Assembly: GCA_033557835.1 (NCBI GenBank)
Contig: JAWQRO010000007.1
Coordinates: 1-64,000, forward strand
DNA: 64,000 bases
From: Helochares maculicollis
Taxonomy: Eukaryota > Arthropoda > Insecta > Coleoptera > Hydrophilidae
Direction: 5' to 3'
Part shown: positions 11,571 to 25,239 of the stretch, piece by piece
How the letters are laid out: the number at the start of each line of letters is the position of its first letter
How positions within the stretch are numbered: position 1 is the stretch's first letter
The notes under the pieces: generated by a model
The model's database searches: none
What the model saw: the letters and a program-made list of their open reading frames with translations, nothing else
What the model was told of the DNA's origin: nothing
Made by a program: the position numbers and the translations under genes

Positions 11571-14500
11571 GATGCAATCTTATTAAATAACAAAATTATA
11601 AAATTTGCTAAATCGAAGAAGTGTAGAATAAGGGAAGGCAAGGCTGTTTAACTGAAGAGAGTACACAGACAAAGCGGCATTTTTTGATTAATGAAATCAT
11701 TTCAGACAACCCTCATCCAGGCCGTTCTAAGATTTTTCGTTAATTGGCATCGAAATTGTCATCCTTAATATAAACCTTAATAGATATCTTCGTCCCGGAG
11801 ATAGATTTAGTCACACCAGTCTGTGCTTCAGTGTTTAGATATTTCTGTATGTACGAAAATAAGTCTGAATTGAGTTCGATCATGGGGGCTCTAATCTACT
11901 GTACAATAAAGAAGGGAGAGATCGGATGGATATTTTGCATGGATTAGCAACTATCTTATTCACTTGGCTCTTTCGGACACAACCATCAATATCAGATGCG
12001 AAATACGTAACCGTTCTTCTTTATTAGGAAATTACAAGTCGTTTTCTTTTGTGCAGTAAGAGATCGGCTGGAATAGATATATCCTCCACAATAAATTCCT
12101 ATTAAATGATCTAATTAAAATCCACTTATCTGGTTTCAAATAAATCTGGAAAGATTCGAGGGCAATCTTAAGCAATTATTATTAATTGCTTTTTATTATA
12201 TTTACAATGGAAGGCATACGAAAACGCCGAAATTAAAATTAATAGCTCTGTTGTTCGAGCTATGATGGATCACGTTTATTAATTTATTAGTAGCCTTAGT
12301 AAATTCAGTGGTATTTTTAATTTGAATGGACTGGACGATTTTTTTCTACAAACAACGCCATAAAATGTAAAAGTGACGAGTATAAACAGGCGGTTTCATT
12401 TCAACTTTCATGGGTAGGCTTCATTTTTTCATGTAGATATGCAGAATAGGGTGCCGACACATTATACCCCGATGAATGACTCTGTTGTATGATTTATCCT
12501 GACCGTTGAAGATTGGCGGTATCGAGGAAAAGGAATACTGAGAATTCACTCTAGTATCGTGATTTGCTGGATAAAAGTCTGTAGAACAGTATGATAGCTT
12601 TTACTATTTAAATATCTAGAAAATTCGGTTTGAAATGAGTACGAATTATACTGCCGCTATCGCACTATCTATCGCACTAAAATAGGCACAGTGCATAAAT
12701 AATATATCTAATATCAGAAGAATCTTCTTGTGTTCCTTGGAACAGAATGACAAAAAAATGGATAATAGATCAATGAAAATGTAGGAAATCAACCCAAGTA
12801 GAAAAGTAATAAAATAGATTCTGGAACGAATATGTCTTCAGATTGTATTTCCTGTACGGCTCTTTATAAAAGGGTTGATTAAATGAAAGGTATACTCTTT
12901 CTTTACTTTAGAAGTACCAAGAGGCCTTTAATGCGGTGCTGCATTCAAAAACAAGTCGTATTCTAAATTTATAAACGGATCGGCAAAGACAAAGAAAAGA
13001 AAATACGTAAAGACATCCTTTCTGAAAAAACGGTTGGCTTTAACAATCTATGTAGACAAAAGGTCGATCGGTTGGGTCATTTCTAGATGTCTATAAAAAT
13101 AATACGGAAATGTAAAAGCTCATAAAGCTCTAGCCTTTTCGAGTTGTAATGGTAATTTAATAGTCACACACAATTGGTAGCATGACAATTTTATATCCCG
13201 CCTTATTTTCTGAGGATAGGGTCCAAATTATCCCCTAAACTTATATTTAAACGGTTTTTACAATATTTAACATATGCACTCCCGTGTAATAATTTACTAG
13301 ATAGACGTAATAAATTTATATCATTTATGAGCGCTTTTGACAACCGCTCAAGATTTGCGTTCGCCATTTTTTGTAACAATGTTTTTGGTCAAGAAATTAA
13401 ATCGACTTGCTTGTAGGCACCTTCACCTCATGTTATTTCGCTGCACACAAAAACTAATCGGAACTGTTTTATAAAATAGTTTTGAAATAATTCGTTAATT
13501 TAAAAAATCATTCATTATATAGCAATTAAGAATAGATACAACATTAGGTATAATTTATAACTGGTAATTAATGATTCAAATTTTAATTTAAGAACGCTTA
13601 TAATCGTTACGTAACTCATTATAATTATATTAAAAAAGAAGTTAATTCAGTTTTTTCTTGGTTTTATTGTAATTTGCTTTGTGTATCTATTGACTGGCGT
13701 CTTTCATGATATATAGCGTGTGTAATTACCTTCCATTATATATGAGCGAGCATTTGAGGCTGTAAACACTAAAACTACCAATATGATAGTGGCTATACGC
13801 TACAGTATTGTCAATATTATCAAATGTAATTATCGACTAAAGTAGAGGCTGTTGAGTTTTCTGGGCACTATCAGCGGCATTTATCATCGTGTTTATAAAT
13901 TAACTAAGAACTTGAAAGATTTTAGTTGTGGTCGTACTTATACCGTTTCACTTATTTATTTTATTGTTATCAAAGCAAGTCTAACAATAATGGTTCCATT
14001 CTATACCAGCAGACTGGCTGTTTGCTATTCTAATTATCAATAATTGCAAAATAATGAGTTACAGTTATCCGTATATATAGGTGTATAATATGTATTTATT
14101 GTTCTGCAAGACTGGCTTTCTACATTACTTTTAATTTAATTTTCTTAAAAGGAATATTTCTACACTTTATAATGCTACTTGAATTTACATTATGCTACTA
14201 CTTTCTACATTCTACACAGAAGGCAGGAAACTAAAGTTGAGGTATCAATTCGTTCCTTTTTTGTGAAATGTGAAATAAAAAAGAGAAATAAAAGTATCCC
14301 GGAAAAATCTAATAATAATTCTATTACAATTAAACATTTTTAATGAAGTACGCAGCGACATTGTAGCTAGAGAACAACTGAGTTATAGATTGCCACGCTT
14401 TTGATGCAGTCCCACTTAAATGTCACACAAGGCACCTGTTGCAAGAATAACTTATTTCACTTAACAAATCTACACATTCTTCAAGGGAGGCTAATTTGTA

Positions 14501-14587
14501 TGTACATGTTATCTTTAATACTAATAGTTAACACTTGTTGTAAGTTTAAGATCTGACAAATCGTAACGTTCTTCTGACGCTGTTAAT

Positions 14588-14610
14588 GTATTTTCTTTGT
14601 ACAGGTAAAT
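14588..14610 (+). promoter_or_regulatory. Weak recursive-splice-like site
   Basis: The tract GTATTTTCTTTGTACAG (to 14604) is a strong acceptor and is directly followed by GTAAAT (from 14605). The donor half departs from GTAAG/GTGAG, so this is weaker than the two main candidates. Confidence 0.25.
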
Positions 14611-14864
14611 GTAACTCGGGCAATGCAATAAATAAATGTAGTCAGGCTCTGACGATATACGAGGAATAGGAGAGTCATTTAAATACGACAGTAAAGTCAC
14701 ACAGCGCGCAGCGTTTAGATTTTATTCATACAGTTGTAACTAAATCATGGAATAAGTTATCCTTGTGCATTCTTACTCGTGTTGAAGACATCCATAGCCG
14801 CTTATAATGCGGGGTAAAAAATTTCGCTTGAATCATGTTAATTATATTTATTAAGACGAATAGA

Positions 14865-14894
14865 TTGTTGAATGAGCGTCAACTCATTCAACAA
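14865..14894. repeat. Perfect hairpin, 12-bp stem and 6-nt loop
   Basis: TTGTTGAATGAG (14865-14876) and its exact reverse complement CTCATTCAACAA (14883-14894) flank CGTCAA. No function is evident. Confidence 0.7.
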
Positions 14895-17800
14895 CTAAAT
14901 ATAGACTTAGAATGTTAAATCGGTAAAAATGTTTCTTTCGCACCAAACATGTGAAGTATTCGTACAAATTCTGTTTCCTTACTATAGTTAAACTTAGAAG
15001 TATCGTGACAATTTAAAACGGAATTCAGATTTATTGCTCGCATTGAATTTTAGCTATAAGTTCAATTAACACCAGTTAAAAATTCTTCATAGTAACAGAA
15101 ATGCCCAAACACAAGTCAAGCTATATTATTGCGTTTTACTGCAATCTGCAGATTATGGCTGTTTTATAACCATTATATTGATAAAACCGCGTTCAGCCTG
15201 CAGTAAATAATCTGATTAATGACTTATTCTTAGAATTAATTCTGATTAATAAATTGCGCGTAATCATTTGTATGAGTAAGAGCGATTGTTTTTATAGGCT
15301 TTAAACCTTTAAATGTTGCTTTATCTTTATTATTCCTTCTAACTTTCCAAGAAATGTTGAGCATCGTGCGTCAGATTGATCCTTAAAACAGCAAGAGAAT
15401 TGCAGCATTATCAGGTATATATCGTTTTTGTATTATAACTATAAAGTCACGCATTTTTTCATTAGGAATTTGATTTAAGTGATCGTAATGTAGATGCAAA
15501 ATTGAAGGTAAAAATGAAACTCTTACGGCAAAATCCTGTTAGTAACAAAGTATTATTTTGATAAGGATTCTGCGCGCGCTACGAAGTCTGAGAGTCTTAC
15601 TCAATCAAAACCGGATATCATTTGCTTAAATTTTTCGATGGAATATAACTGATGGCCTATAAAGAAAATATTTATAACGCATCTTCGCCAATTATATTTA
15701 CTTAAGTTTTTTCAAGACTTTGTAATCGTATGATCAGACGGTAGATAATGACGGTGATTATATGGTGCCAATATAGAAGACGTTCATTCAAAATAAGAAA
15801 TAAAAATAATGAAATTATAAACACGCAAGATGCAGCACAGTAGCATAAACTCGGACGATTCAAAAAATATATTTTGACGAACGCCGAATAAATTAATAAA
15901 AAGCATATAATTTGTTTCGATAGGACTTAATTATACCCTCAGATAAAATCCTCATCGTGAATATTGCAAAATGCTACGAAAATATTTATATACAGACATA
16001 GAGAAGTGCACCTGGTCTTGGTTAGGTTGAAGCTTTTAAAAATAAAACTTCGTAACACATAAAATTCCTCTTTAATAGCAGACCGTTAATACAAAACTTC
16101 TACGGTTATTTCTGGTGCATTCAGCACTATAATAAAGTCAATTAAATCTAATGCAGTAACAGTAAATTCTCTAACGAAAGTTAATTTTATTGAAAAGATG
16201 CGGTACTGATGCTCGAATGGTGATTAGTAATGAATTGTAAAGCATGTAGAGTATTGTGAGTGGGCTTGATCGTTGCGCTGTTTGAATTTATATATAATTT
16301 TTTTATTTCGCCCAGCACATGTCGCCTATTCAAGTAAACAAATCATGATATTTTTCTTTTCATTCCGTACCACGCAAACTGAATCCGTTCGGGCACATTT
16401 TATCAAAATTTGTCTTCATTAAAAATATAAATGATTCTACCAACTCGCCGAGGTATTTTGGTACAATGATCCCCACGGCCAACAGTGCATGTCCGCAAAC
16501 AATTTAAAAATGTTCAACTCGACTTAGTTTATCATACGTAGTAGGATATATGTATATGCAATTTTTGTATCGGCGCCAACGGCCCTAATGTCAAATTACG
16601 CGTAATAGAAGAGAACAAGTGCAAAGTAGACATCAAAAGAAGTGTCTAAAATTAAAACTAGACTTTGTTGGATTAATTTCTTGGAATTATACGGGCTGAC
16701 TTGTCGTCCCAGAGCGTATCTTATAAGACATCCATCTCTTTCGTTCTAAACGTTTTAGGGGTGGTAATTAGGGGAAAATCGAATGTCCATCAGCAGTCTT
16801 AGTCAGTCATTTAAAGCAGTTGGTCTTTATATGGTTTCGCTTAAAACAATTTCAGCAAATAATTGGATTTTTAAAAAGGCTTTGCTAAAATTTTAGAAAC
16901 CTTCTTTGCGTTTTGAAATGCTGTTGAGTTGTTGGACATCCCCATTGAACACCCTCACGAAGACCGACAAAGACGGAGACTTTGGACGCTAAGTCAATTT
17001 CACAAAATGAGCAATTATATTTATTCACATTCTAAGAATAAGAATAATAATAATCTATTTTTGCCACAGTTTTAATATACGTCTGTCTTTGTTAGTGTAA
17101 TTAGATGTCCCAAAGCGATCGACGAGGACGGACAGCTACATGTAGGTGTAGTTTTGATTAATGTAGATTATAAAAAGTGTCAGTCTGGTAGGGGCATGTA
17201 AGTTATTTTCGGTTTTATTAATAAGACGCCGAATGGTGTTGTCTATCAGAAAAAACACACATGTCTGAACTGCAGGGGATTGGATTTCGAAATCTTAATT
17301 GTGTTACTCAATGTATAAAAGTGAAAAGCGTCTTTCGTAGTTCATTTAGAAAACTACTATTAATAAATTACTTCAAAGCTAGGTTAGAAAAATAATAGAT
17401 ACTCACAGGAAGAATCCACATATAAATAGTTTGCATGGGTTTCTTCGTGTTGCATGCAGAATTGGAGGCAGCGCGCGACTGAATTGTACCTGAATTTTAT
17501 CTATATGATCTCTTCTAAAAAAATGTGATGTGTTAGTGCTTACCAGCATTATTTACAGTTCTTAAGTTGCACTCGCATCAATTTATCCTTTGTATTTGGC
17601 CAAATTCCAATTCATCGGCCATTACTTTACAATATGCCAAATACGTTAGGTCAAATTTGATGTACCACAAACTTTATTCATAACTAAATTTGAAAAAATG
17701 TGTACTTTATTGCATGATTAGAGCTCAGAATCGCATGATTGTCACGCAGCATTGAATGATTATAAAGTACCATTAAAATTGTTCAAATCGACTGAAGTGT

Positions 17801-18169
17801 ATAGTTGAAAGAATTGAAAGTATACAATCGATTCCTCGAAAAGTTCAAGACGTTGAAAGTATCATAACGCGTGCTACGAAAACAGTTTGACTTATTAAGA
17901 TCATGTACTATTGGAATGATGTCTAAATTAAATAACAATAATAAGGCACTAGAGCATTTAGACCACCCAGGGCATCTCCTTGAAGAACATGCCTCACTCG
18001 GATCTTGCAGCATTATGTAACAGAGTAAAATTCTTCAATAGAGACACATCCAACGGATTGAAAAATTAATATCATCACGACATATAATTATTCATTAAAT
18101 GGACAACAATTTCGATCGGTGTCATTGATTATTTTAGATGAATTTGCTACACAGACCCGATCATGTGGG

Positions 18170-18345
18170 GGGATACAGAGCGAGGACAGATATTGATACG
18201 TTATAGGCCCCCCCGCGGGGCCAGGTCTGGCCCCGCTGGTTTCCCACGGACTTCGCTTCCGACTCGTGACGGTAATCACACCTGACAAATGGGACTCACT
18301 AACTCTGTGAGCTTGGATACTTACTCTCTTCTTCAGAGATCCCTG
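18170..18345. other. G+C-rich island with nested palindromes
   Basis: This short island in A+T-rich DNA contains the palindrome CCCCGCGGGG (18211-18220). It overlaps a 10-bp stem: GCGGGGCCAG (18215-18224) pairs with CTGGCCCCGC (18227-18236) across a 2-nt loop. The base composition is unlike both flanks, suggesting inserted DNA such as a transposon end. The identity is unknown. Confidence 0.6.
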
Positions 18346-18777
18346 CTTCATTCAATTTTATAAGATTTTATGCCATGTTTTACAAGGCAAAACCACGCAC
18401 ACTTCACCATCGAGCAATAAATTTTGATAACAACTTTTTCGTTTTTCATTAATGTATGCGAGCCGGAATGACACTTAACACGTTTTATATCTCAAACAGC
18501 TCAATTAATTTTTGTTGATGTAGCCCGCACCTTGAGCACATACTGGTATTAATTAATTCCCTATCGACTCTATTTCGTCATTCACTAATGGTACATTAGT
18601 ATGATAATTTTGCGTTGATATCGCAAAACAAATTTTTTCATGCCAGTTGCGTTTGACACTTTTTGCAGTACTAATATTAACTGAAATTGATTTATCATTC
18701 AAACTTAGGATGGCAACATTCAACTTGGTTATTTATTTCCCATTCTTACTTTAACACATTTGGCCTATCGCTTCATC

Positions 18778-19440
18778 TTATTGTTCAAGTTGTATGCATA
18801 TACGATAAGGATTTTCAGTAAGGACGAGTCGCTGTTGAAATAGAAGCTGAGTCTGAGGAATTAACAACATTTTTTGTTTATTGGGAAGGCCTATGTATGC
18901 ATTACGTACGGAATATAAAATCGTTTTAATGTCTGCCGCGGTTTCACATGGTGACACGTATTCGAGTGCTCCAATTTTCCTTGCCCGGACCATACCCTCA
19001 AATGCTCCTGCAGAATACCGATCCTGAAGTCTTCTATAGCAAGTAGCATCCACCTGCTGTAACCATATGCCATCTACATTCATATCGTTCAATTTACACC
19101 ATAATAAATTATTCAGTGGTGTTCGACGTTGAGGATGATGGCCTCACCTACGTCGTTTTCGAAAAAGTACGGATTGATCCGCTTTAAACAGCAATTTTTT
19201 GTGGATGCATTACCATCTTTGGTACCTCGAGTGTGTTGGCGTCGTTCCATATACAAAATTTGTTTGTTAATATAGCCTCAAAAATAGCAGAAACGCTGGA
19301 CTATTGTTCATCGCCAGGCACTGGATGCCTCGGGTTCTTCTGCACACTTTCACGGACCGCGGCAGTCTTCTCGGTCGATTTGGCGTTCCTTTGACGCACA
19401 GGTGCTGCTTGATTGTTCAAATGGTCTGCTAATACAGGAG
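18778..19440 (-). mobile_element. Old IS630/Tc1/mariner-type transposase relic
   Basis: On the minus strand the right part (about 19430-19290) reads PVRQRNAKSTEKTAAVRESV, the N-terminal region of a widespread arthropod transposase with an RTARSTENIAAVRES-like segment. Further on, MHPQKIAV (about 19205), TFFENDVGEAI (about 19160) and MNVDGIWLQQVDATCY (about 19083-19036) correspond to the LHPEKVTVW, FFKNDEG and VNDVWFQQDGATCH motifs around the second catalytic Asp. Here that Asp has been changed (QQDGATC to QQVDATC). Past that point the frame stays open to 18778 but the text no longer resembles a transposase. A large central deletion and stops show it is dead. Confidence 0.65.
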
Positions 19441-21014
19441 GTATATGAAGTATTATATATTTTTGTTTTGTCAGATATATGAAATAGACTGTTTTTATCG
19501 TATGTAATTCACTTCTTGTAGCACTATAGGCTTATATACATTTGGAGAAATTTTCGATGCATATCAAATACGTTAAAATGGCAAATAGATGTGCGCACGA
19601 ATTTTTTAACATGACACACAAGATAACCAGCCACTTTAACGATATCGGATATGACAAATTTCTGCTGACATAATTTTTCCGCCGTATTCAAGCAATCATT
19701 CTGCCGTTAATGTCTATTATTTATACCTCTAGGATTTAAAAACAAAGCGATAGCTCGCATGTTCAGTAAAACGATTTTTGGCTGTATGTACAGTGTAACC
19801 TGACACAGCTTCACGAAATAAAATAGAAAAAAAATCTGTAAGGCATCTAAAAAATAAATACACCTTATTCAATCTGAACCACGACCGTCAATGTTTGATT
19901 GTTTAATTTGTACATCACCGTAGATAAAGCAAACGCGCGGACCTACCTTTTCTGAGGTCTACAAGATAAAAAGAGAGATTGCGATAGGTGTGTCAGATCG
20001 TTGTCGATCGAAAGTACCTGTCGACAGACCATATTAACTTAGGATAAGTATATTTTCTTTAGTTTCCAGCTAATTTGGACCTTTTAGAATCCGTCTGAAG
20101 GTTCCGTTTTATGTTGCGACACCCTATAAACACGTGTGTCAACATTTGCCCCTCGGAACCCTTTCTCAAATTTCCATTAATATCTTACTGAAAAAATAAT
20201 ATTTGGTACCTTGGAATTTTAAATCGAAGAAAGTACTTATGCATGATGGGAACAGGTTATATAAATTCGTAGATTAGATTTTTAGCTAAGTGTAGAGTTA
20301 GACTCTTAAACACAATATTTCATCCAAATAATTATTTTAATGTGCAGTGTTTCTATGGTATTATTTGTTTTTTTTTTGCATAACTAAGCGATGGTTGTTG
20401 CGTATATTAGCCACAGCGGGTTTAGCTGATCTTTAACAATATTTTTGTAATCACGAGCCATGCAGTTATTGAGTGCTGTAGAATATTGATCGGAGAGACT
20501 CGTCATTTTATATTGTAAACCTCGAACAGCACAATTTTAGTACATTTTTATGAACTTATGCGTTTTACTAACGGTAAGTTACAATATAATAACTTCAAAG
20601 AACGTTGGTGTATACATGATACTGATAAATCTAGCAATTACAGCCACGGAAGGCACGAATCCCCGAGTATAAGAGCATAAAGGGGAGTAAAATTTTCCAC
20701 TGCCTCTATTATTTCCTTATTATTTTAATATCTGCGAGCGAAACCGGCCATCTTGAATATTTGAGGTAATTGCAATTGCAAGTGCTCATGATATTTAAAT
20801 TCAACATGCACACGTACATATAGGTATATAAACATAGAACGATATAGTTTTTTATCGAATTGGATCTCAACCGATTCTGTTCACATAATTTATTGCACGC
20901 AAGTCTTGTTCCGTAGCACTTTCAACGTTTTGCAATTAAACTTTCAAGTTTGAGAAATATAGCAAGTAGATCTTGATGAGGGAAGGTTTCAGTAGTTTTA
21001 AACAAAATTTTAAT

Positions 21015-21037
21015 GTATGTATTTTTTTTAGGTAAGG
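21015..21037 (+). promoter_or_regulatory. Candidate recursive splice site (ratchet point)
   Basis: A run of T residues ending in TTTTTTTTAG (to 21031) is directly followed by GTAAGG (from 21032), an acceptor abutting a donor. It sits about 11.6 kb after the 8660-9439 exon and 14.0 kb before the 35021 exon, close to the middle of the putative intron, as expected for a ratchet point. No clear downstream RS-exon donor is seen within about 60 nt. Confidence 0.5.
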
Positions 21038-21739
21038 GTTCGTCCAATGCCCAGGCACTCAAATTTTGGCAGTCACAAAAGGGTAGGCGAACTAAATATA
21101 GCTGTAGTTAGATATTTTAAACAAATCCTACATTAAAGCAGTGGTTCTCAGCGATTAATACGGACGTTTTTTGGAAGAAAAATGTGTATACAAAATCAAA
21201 TCTTTCTATTGCGATTTATTTAGTGGCTTAAATGAAAATAAGTTGCGCTTTTGGCTGAGAACCTCTGTTTTAAAATACTGACAAATTAATTATACGAATT
21301 AGTTAAGAATACAAAACTTAACGCTGAGTGATCGAAAATTTGCTACCCATTAAGGTTACAATTTTGTTGCATTATTTTAAACGTTTCTTTTAAATAAATG
21401 TTGCTTGCAGACTTGTTGAAAAATACTGATATAATCTGTCGTAAAAAATCAAACAACCAAACCCAAAACTGTCATCAAACAAATTCATCAAAAAATCGTC
21501 ATCAAAACCTACGTACGGTGAAAAAATTTAAATAAAATTTTAAATTGTCTAAATTAATATATACTTAAGTGCATTTATTCAATATATCATTGAGCTTGGA
21601 CAGAGTGTGCGTTTTCTTAGTACATATTTACAGTCTTTAAGATGCAGTTTTTACTCTTCATTTATGAGCATCGGCCAAATATATTTAGTAGTAGACTCTT
21701 GGCAACAATAGTCATGTGTCAATATTTCATCATTCTAAC

Positions 21740-21920
21740 TTAAATGGTCTGTGCGCTATTGTGTTTACATATATAAACACACACAGACAGTCATAGATGG
21801 TCAAAATGGATTCAGAGGCCCTTAAAACGTGGAGGTTTCACAAAATCTCGAGATCGAATTTTGCTGTGGTCACAATACCTTTCGGTCACTTCGTATAGTA
21901 ATACTGGAATTCAAATCCGT
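21740..21920 (+). repeat. Dispersed repeat family R1, copy 1
   Basis: It contains GCTATTGTGTTTACA, CACACACAGACAG, GGTCAAAATGGATTCAGAGG, AAAACGTGGAG and CTCGAGATCGAATTTT in this order. The same ordered words occur at 27.4-27.8 kb on this strand and at 31.6-33.0 kb on the other. Confidence 0.6.
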
Positions 21921-24900
21921 TAAAATTTACTGCTCATGTGGAAGAATAGAAGACTTAACTACCGATACGCGGTAAATATTACAAATCCCTAGAGACGAGC
22001 CAAACTCAATAGGCTGTTTTGTCAATCCTATTCATGGAGATTTACAATATGAAAGCTAACAGAAAAATCTTGCCTACAAATACGTTACAAGTGTTTTATC
22101 ATTATGAATGCTTTCGTTAATTTCAACAAACCTAGATTTGGGCTAATTAAAATAACGAACTTTTCAAATAATACCAGTACAACAAAAAACGTCCATTTTC
22201 TCAGGCATGCATTCACTGAATCAATTCTATTAGTTGATTTGAATACTAGGGCTGATTTACATAAAATCGAGTTTCATTGGCAGCAATTCTTAGGCTGAAG
22301 TTAACGAAACGCGTTTGGTTTCGTATTCTAATGCGTGAAAGCAAAAAAGGGTTGGTATAGTAAAAGTTTTCTAAGAAGGTCCTTACTTACGCAAGATCGT
22401 GTAACAAAACGCAACTGAAAAGTCAACGTCAGTGGTGAAATTCGACGAAATTCAGTTGAAAAGTCGTATAAATGTAATATTACAATGAAACGTGAGGCGT
22501 ACGTTGCCTAATCTCCGCGTGTATCCCTAGGAAGCTACAATTTCAATTCTCCGTAAATCAACTTTTGAAAAAGAATTTCTGATGTTCTTTTGTCTTTCGT
22601 CAAAAGAGTCTCGTACCACGTGCTGTTTCTGAATTAGATGTGAAGTCAGTCCTCCGAAATGGGATCCATTTATATGAGAAAGAATTGTCACAGATTACAA
22701 ACGACGAGTCTGCAGGAAATTCATTTAGATTTGTTTGTGGAAGGTTAGGGTGCCATGTGTTACGCAGGGGTCTCCCTTCTGCGTTAAGATTTACTTGCTT
22801 TGGAATGAGCAAACAAAAACGATTATATGGACCTCGATTAGCGGCAGGATCTCGTGATATTCATATTTTAAAGCTTCTACGCACATGTTATGCAGATTGT
22901 TTATTCAGATACTGCTACATCTAAAAATTTTAGATAATTCTGAGAAATATAAATGCAAACTTAATTTGAAATTTTACCCGCATAATACATGTTGTTTCTC
23001 ATATCTGTGAGTTGGAGAAAATAGTTTATATTGTATTATAATTACTAGGCAGCCAATTAGTTAGAATAGCTGGATACAACTTAAACATGATTAAGATACT
23101 TCATAAGTGGCGAATAAAGCATGATCAGATCTTGAGTATGCTGCATTACACGAAGTTATGCTCAATTCAAACACAAAAATGCTTTTACGAATATAAAAGC
23201 TTTAGATGTTGACGCTAATTTAATTATCTCTCGATTGATTGTACATATGAGTAATATTCATCAAGTTAATATTCTAATAGTCAGGCAAACACAGTCATAA
23301 GGTGCCATTTCCAATGAGTTGATGATTGCTACTGCAAATATGTCACATTTAAATTTCTCTTTGCATTTATTAATAATCATGACATTAATCATAATGCGCG
23401 CGTTAAACGTACCTACGTATATCGGTAATCTATTAATTTAAATGTTTGTTACTCGAAGCGTTACCTCCTAGAAATTCGACCTTTATTATTTGTACATAAT
23501 AAATTTAATTTCCAAGCAAATTGGTTTGAGTTGCTAAGAAAGGTGGGCGTTAGCTTAGCGATTTGATTGATTTGCTTTTAATTAAGTAGGAAATTAGGAA
23601 AACCGTTACGTATGGCTTTTATACTTAAGTTATTTGTCTATATTTTGCATCGTTTATTTTGCGTTCTGTTTCTTTATATTTGCGTAATTTAGATAAAACA
23701 ACGGTTTTTGCATATTTCCGTGAGTAGTAAGCGAGTCTTTTGTAGTTAATAGTACCTAATTGTTTGCGTAACAATTTTTATTAGCAAAAGTTTTGTGGTC
23801 GATAGATTTTTTTAACGAAGCAAATGAATTATGACTGCTTACGTATAAACGTAATTTCCACATTTCTTATGTGATTTATTACACCATCTTAAATTGTGCG
23901 AAAGTAATTTAAAATATACCAATCTACAATAAAGCCTTCTTTCTGCGTGGAAAACTTTTAAGTTGTATTATATGATGCTTCAGTTTGGGTGAACTTTAAA
24001 ATAATATTGCCTTGATAAAACATTCGTTTGATTTAATTGAAACAAAACCAAATCATAAAAAATTAATATTTCTCGCACAAACCTCTAGCTTTTTATTTGG
24101 TTTCGTTGGGGTGTTTACGTCTAAGTAGAGGCAAATAGGACAAACAACGTTATCGGCTACTATAATAGATATAGAGTGCAGAATTTCTTTTTTATAAATA
24201 AATTTATAAATTTGCTTCAATTATATATAAATCTCTTTATTATTAAAAGTATCTACATACTGTAAGCAGTTTTATATATAATTCAAAGAATGCAAAAACA
24301 GGTTTATCGTTAATTGTAAAATAAATTCTTAATGTAGCGAAAAGTAAATATTTCATTGTTTTACACGAAAGCATATTGTTTTAAATTTTGTGATCAGTAA
24401 TTAATGTTTATTAGCCTATGTTTAAAGTTTTCCGATGTAATAAATGTCAACATTGTTGAAGCGAAAAGAAAATATTTTTACTCTAATTAGAAACGGTAGC
24501 TTCTAATATGAATTACATATTACATTTTACCGGGATATTTGAAAAAGCGAAAATTTAAAAAAAGTGCGATGTGATATATTTGAATCTAAACTAATTGTAC
24601 AATTCAATATCTTTATACCGTTATAGTAGATTTACTTATAAGCTTATAAATTTGAAAAATTGCTTTATAGATATTTCAGTTTTTAGAATCAGAGTGACTA
24701 ACTTTTCAAAAGCACAAAAAAATTAATCAAAAATGTCCTTCACTACTCTCTTAATTAAAGACTTTCAAACTGTCTACAAATTTCTAAAAACCGAAACTGC
24801 TGAAACGACTTGTGCGTGCTGCAAAAAAATCGGAAGCTATGAAAAAAACGGAGCTTATTGCAACTATTTTATACATAGTTTCAATCTTAAGTGAATACTT

Positions 24901-25239
24901 CTCACATAGCGTAGAATCGCGGCAAACAGTTTTATACTTTTTGAGTTCTAAAGGCATATTATAAATTAAATTAACAACAACTCAGTTTTTCAATTTCCTT
25001 TATAGTTTGTTCACTTAGTCGATGTAAAAGAACATTTTTATACCCCGTAATATCTGTGGTAGAATCTTGAATAACAAATCTGTTTAAAAATTTTCGGTTG
25101 GAACATTTTGATGGTGTTTGGAGGTATTATGGAAATGGGAGGGTAAATTGATCAAAACAATTATATCCCTGAACGACAGCATTTTCCCTGATTGAGCTCT
25201 AAATCGGAGTAAAAAATGATGAGACTTAAAATGGAACAT

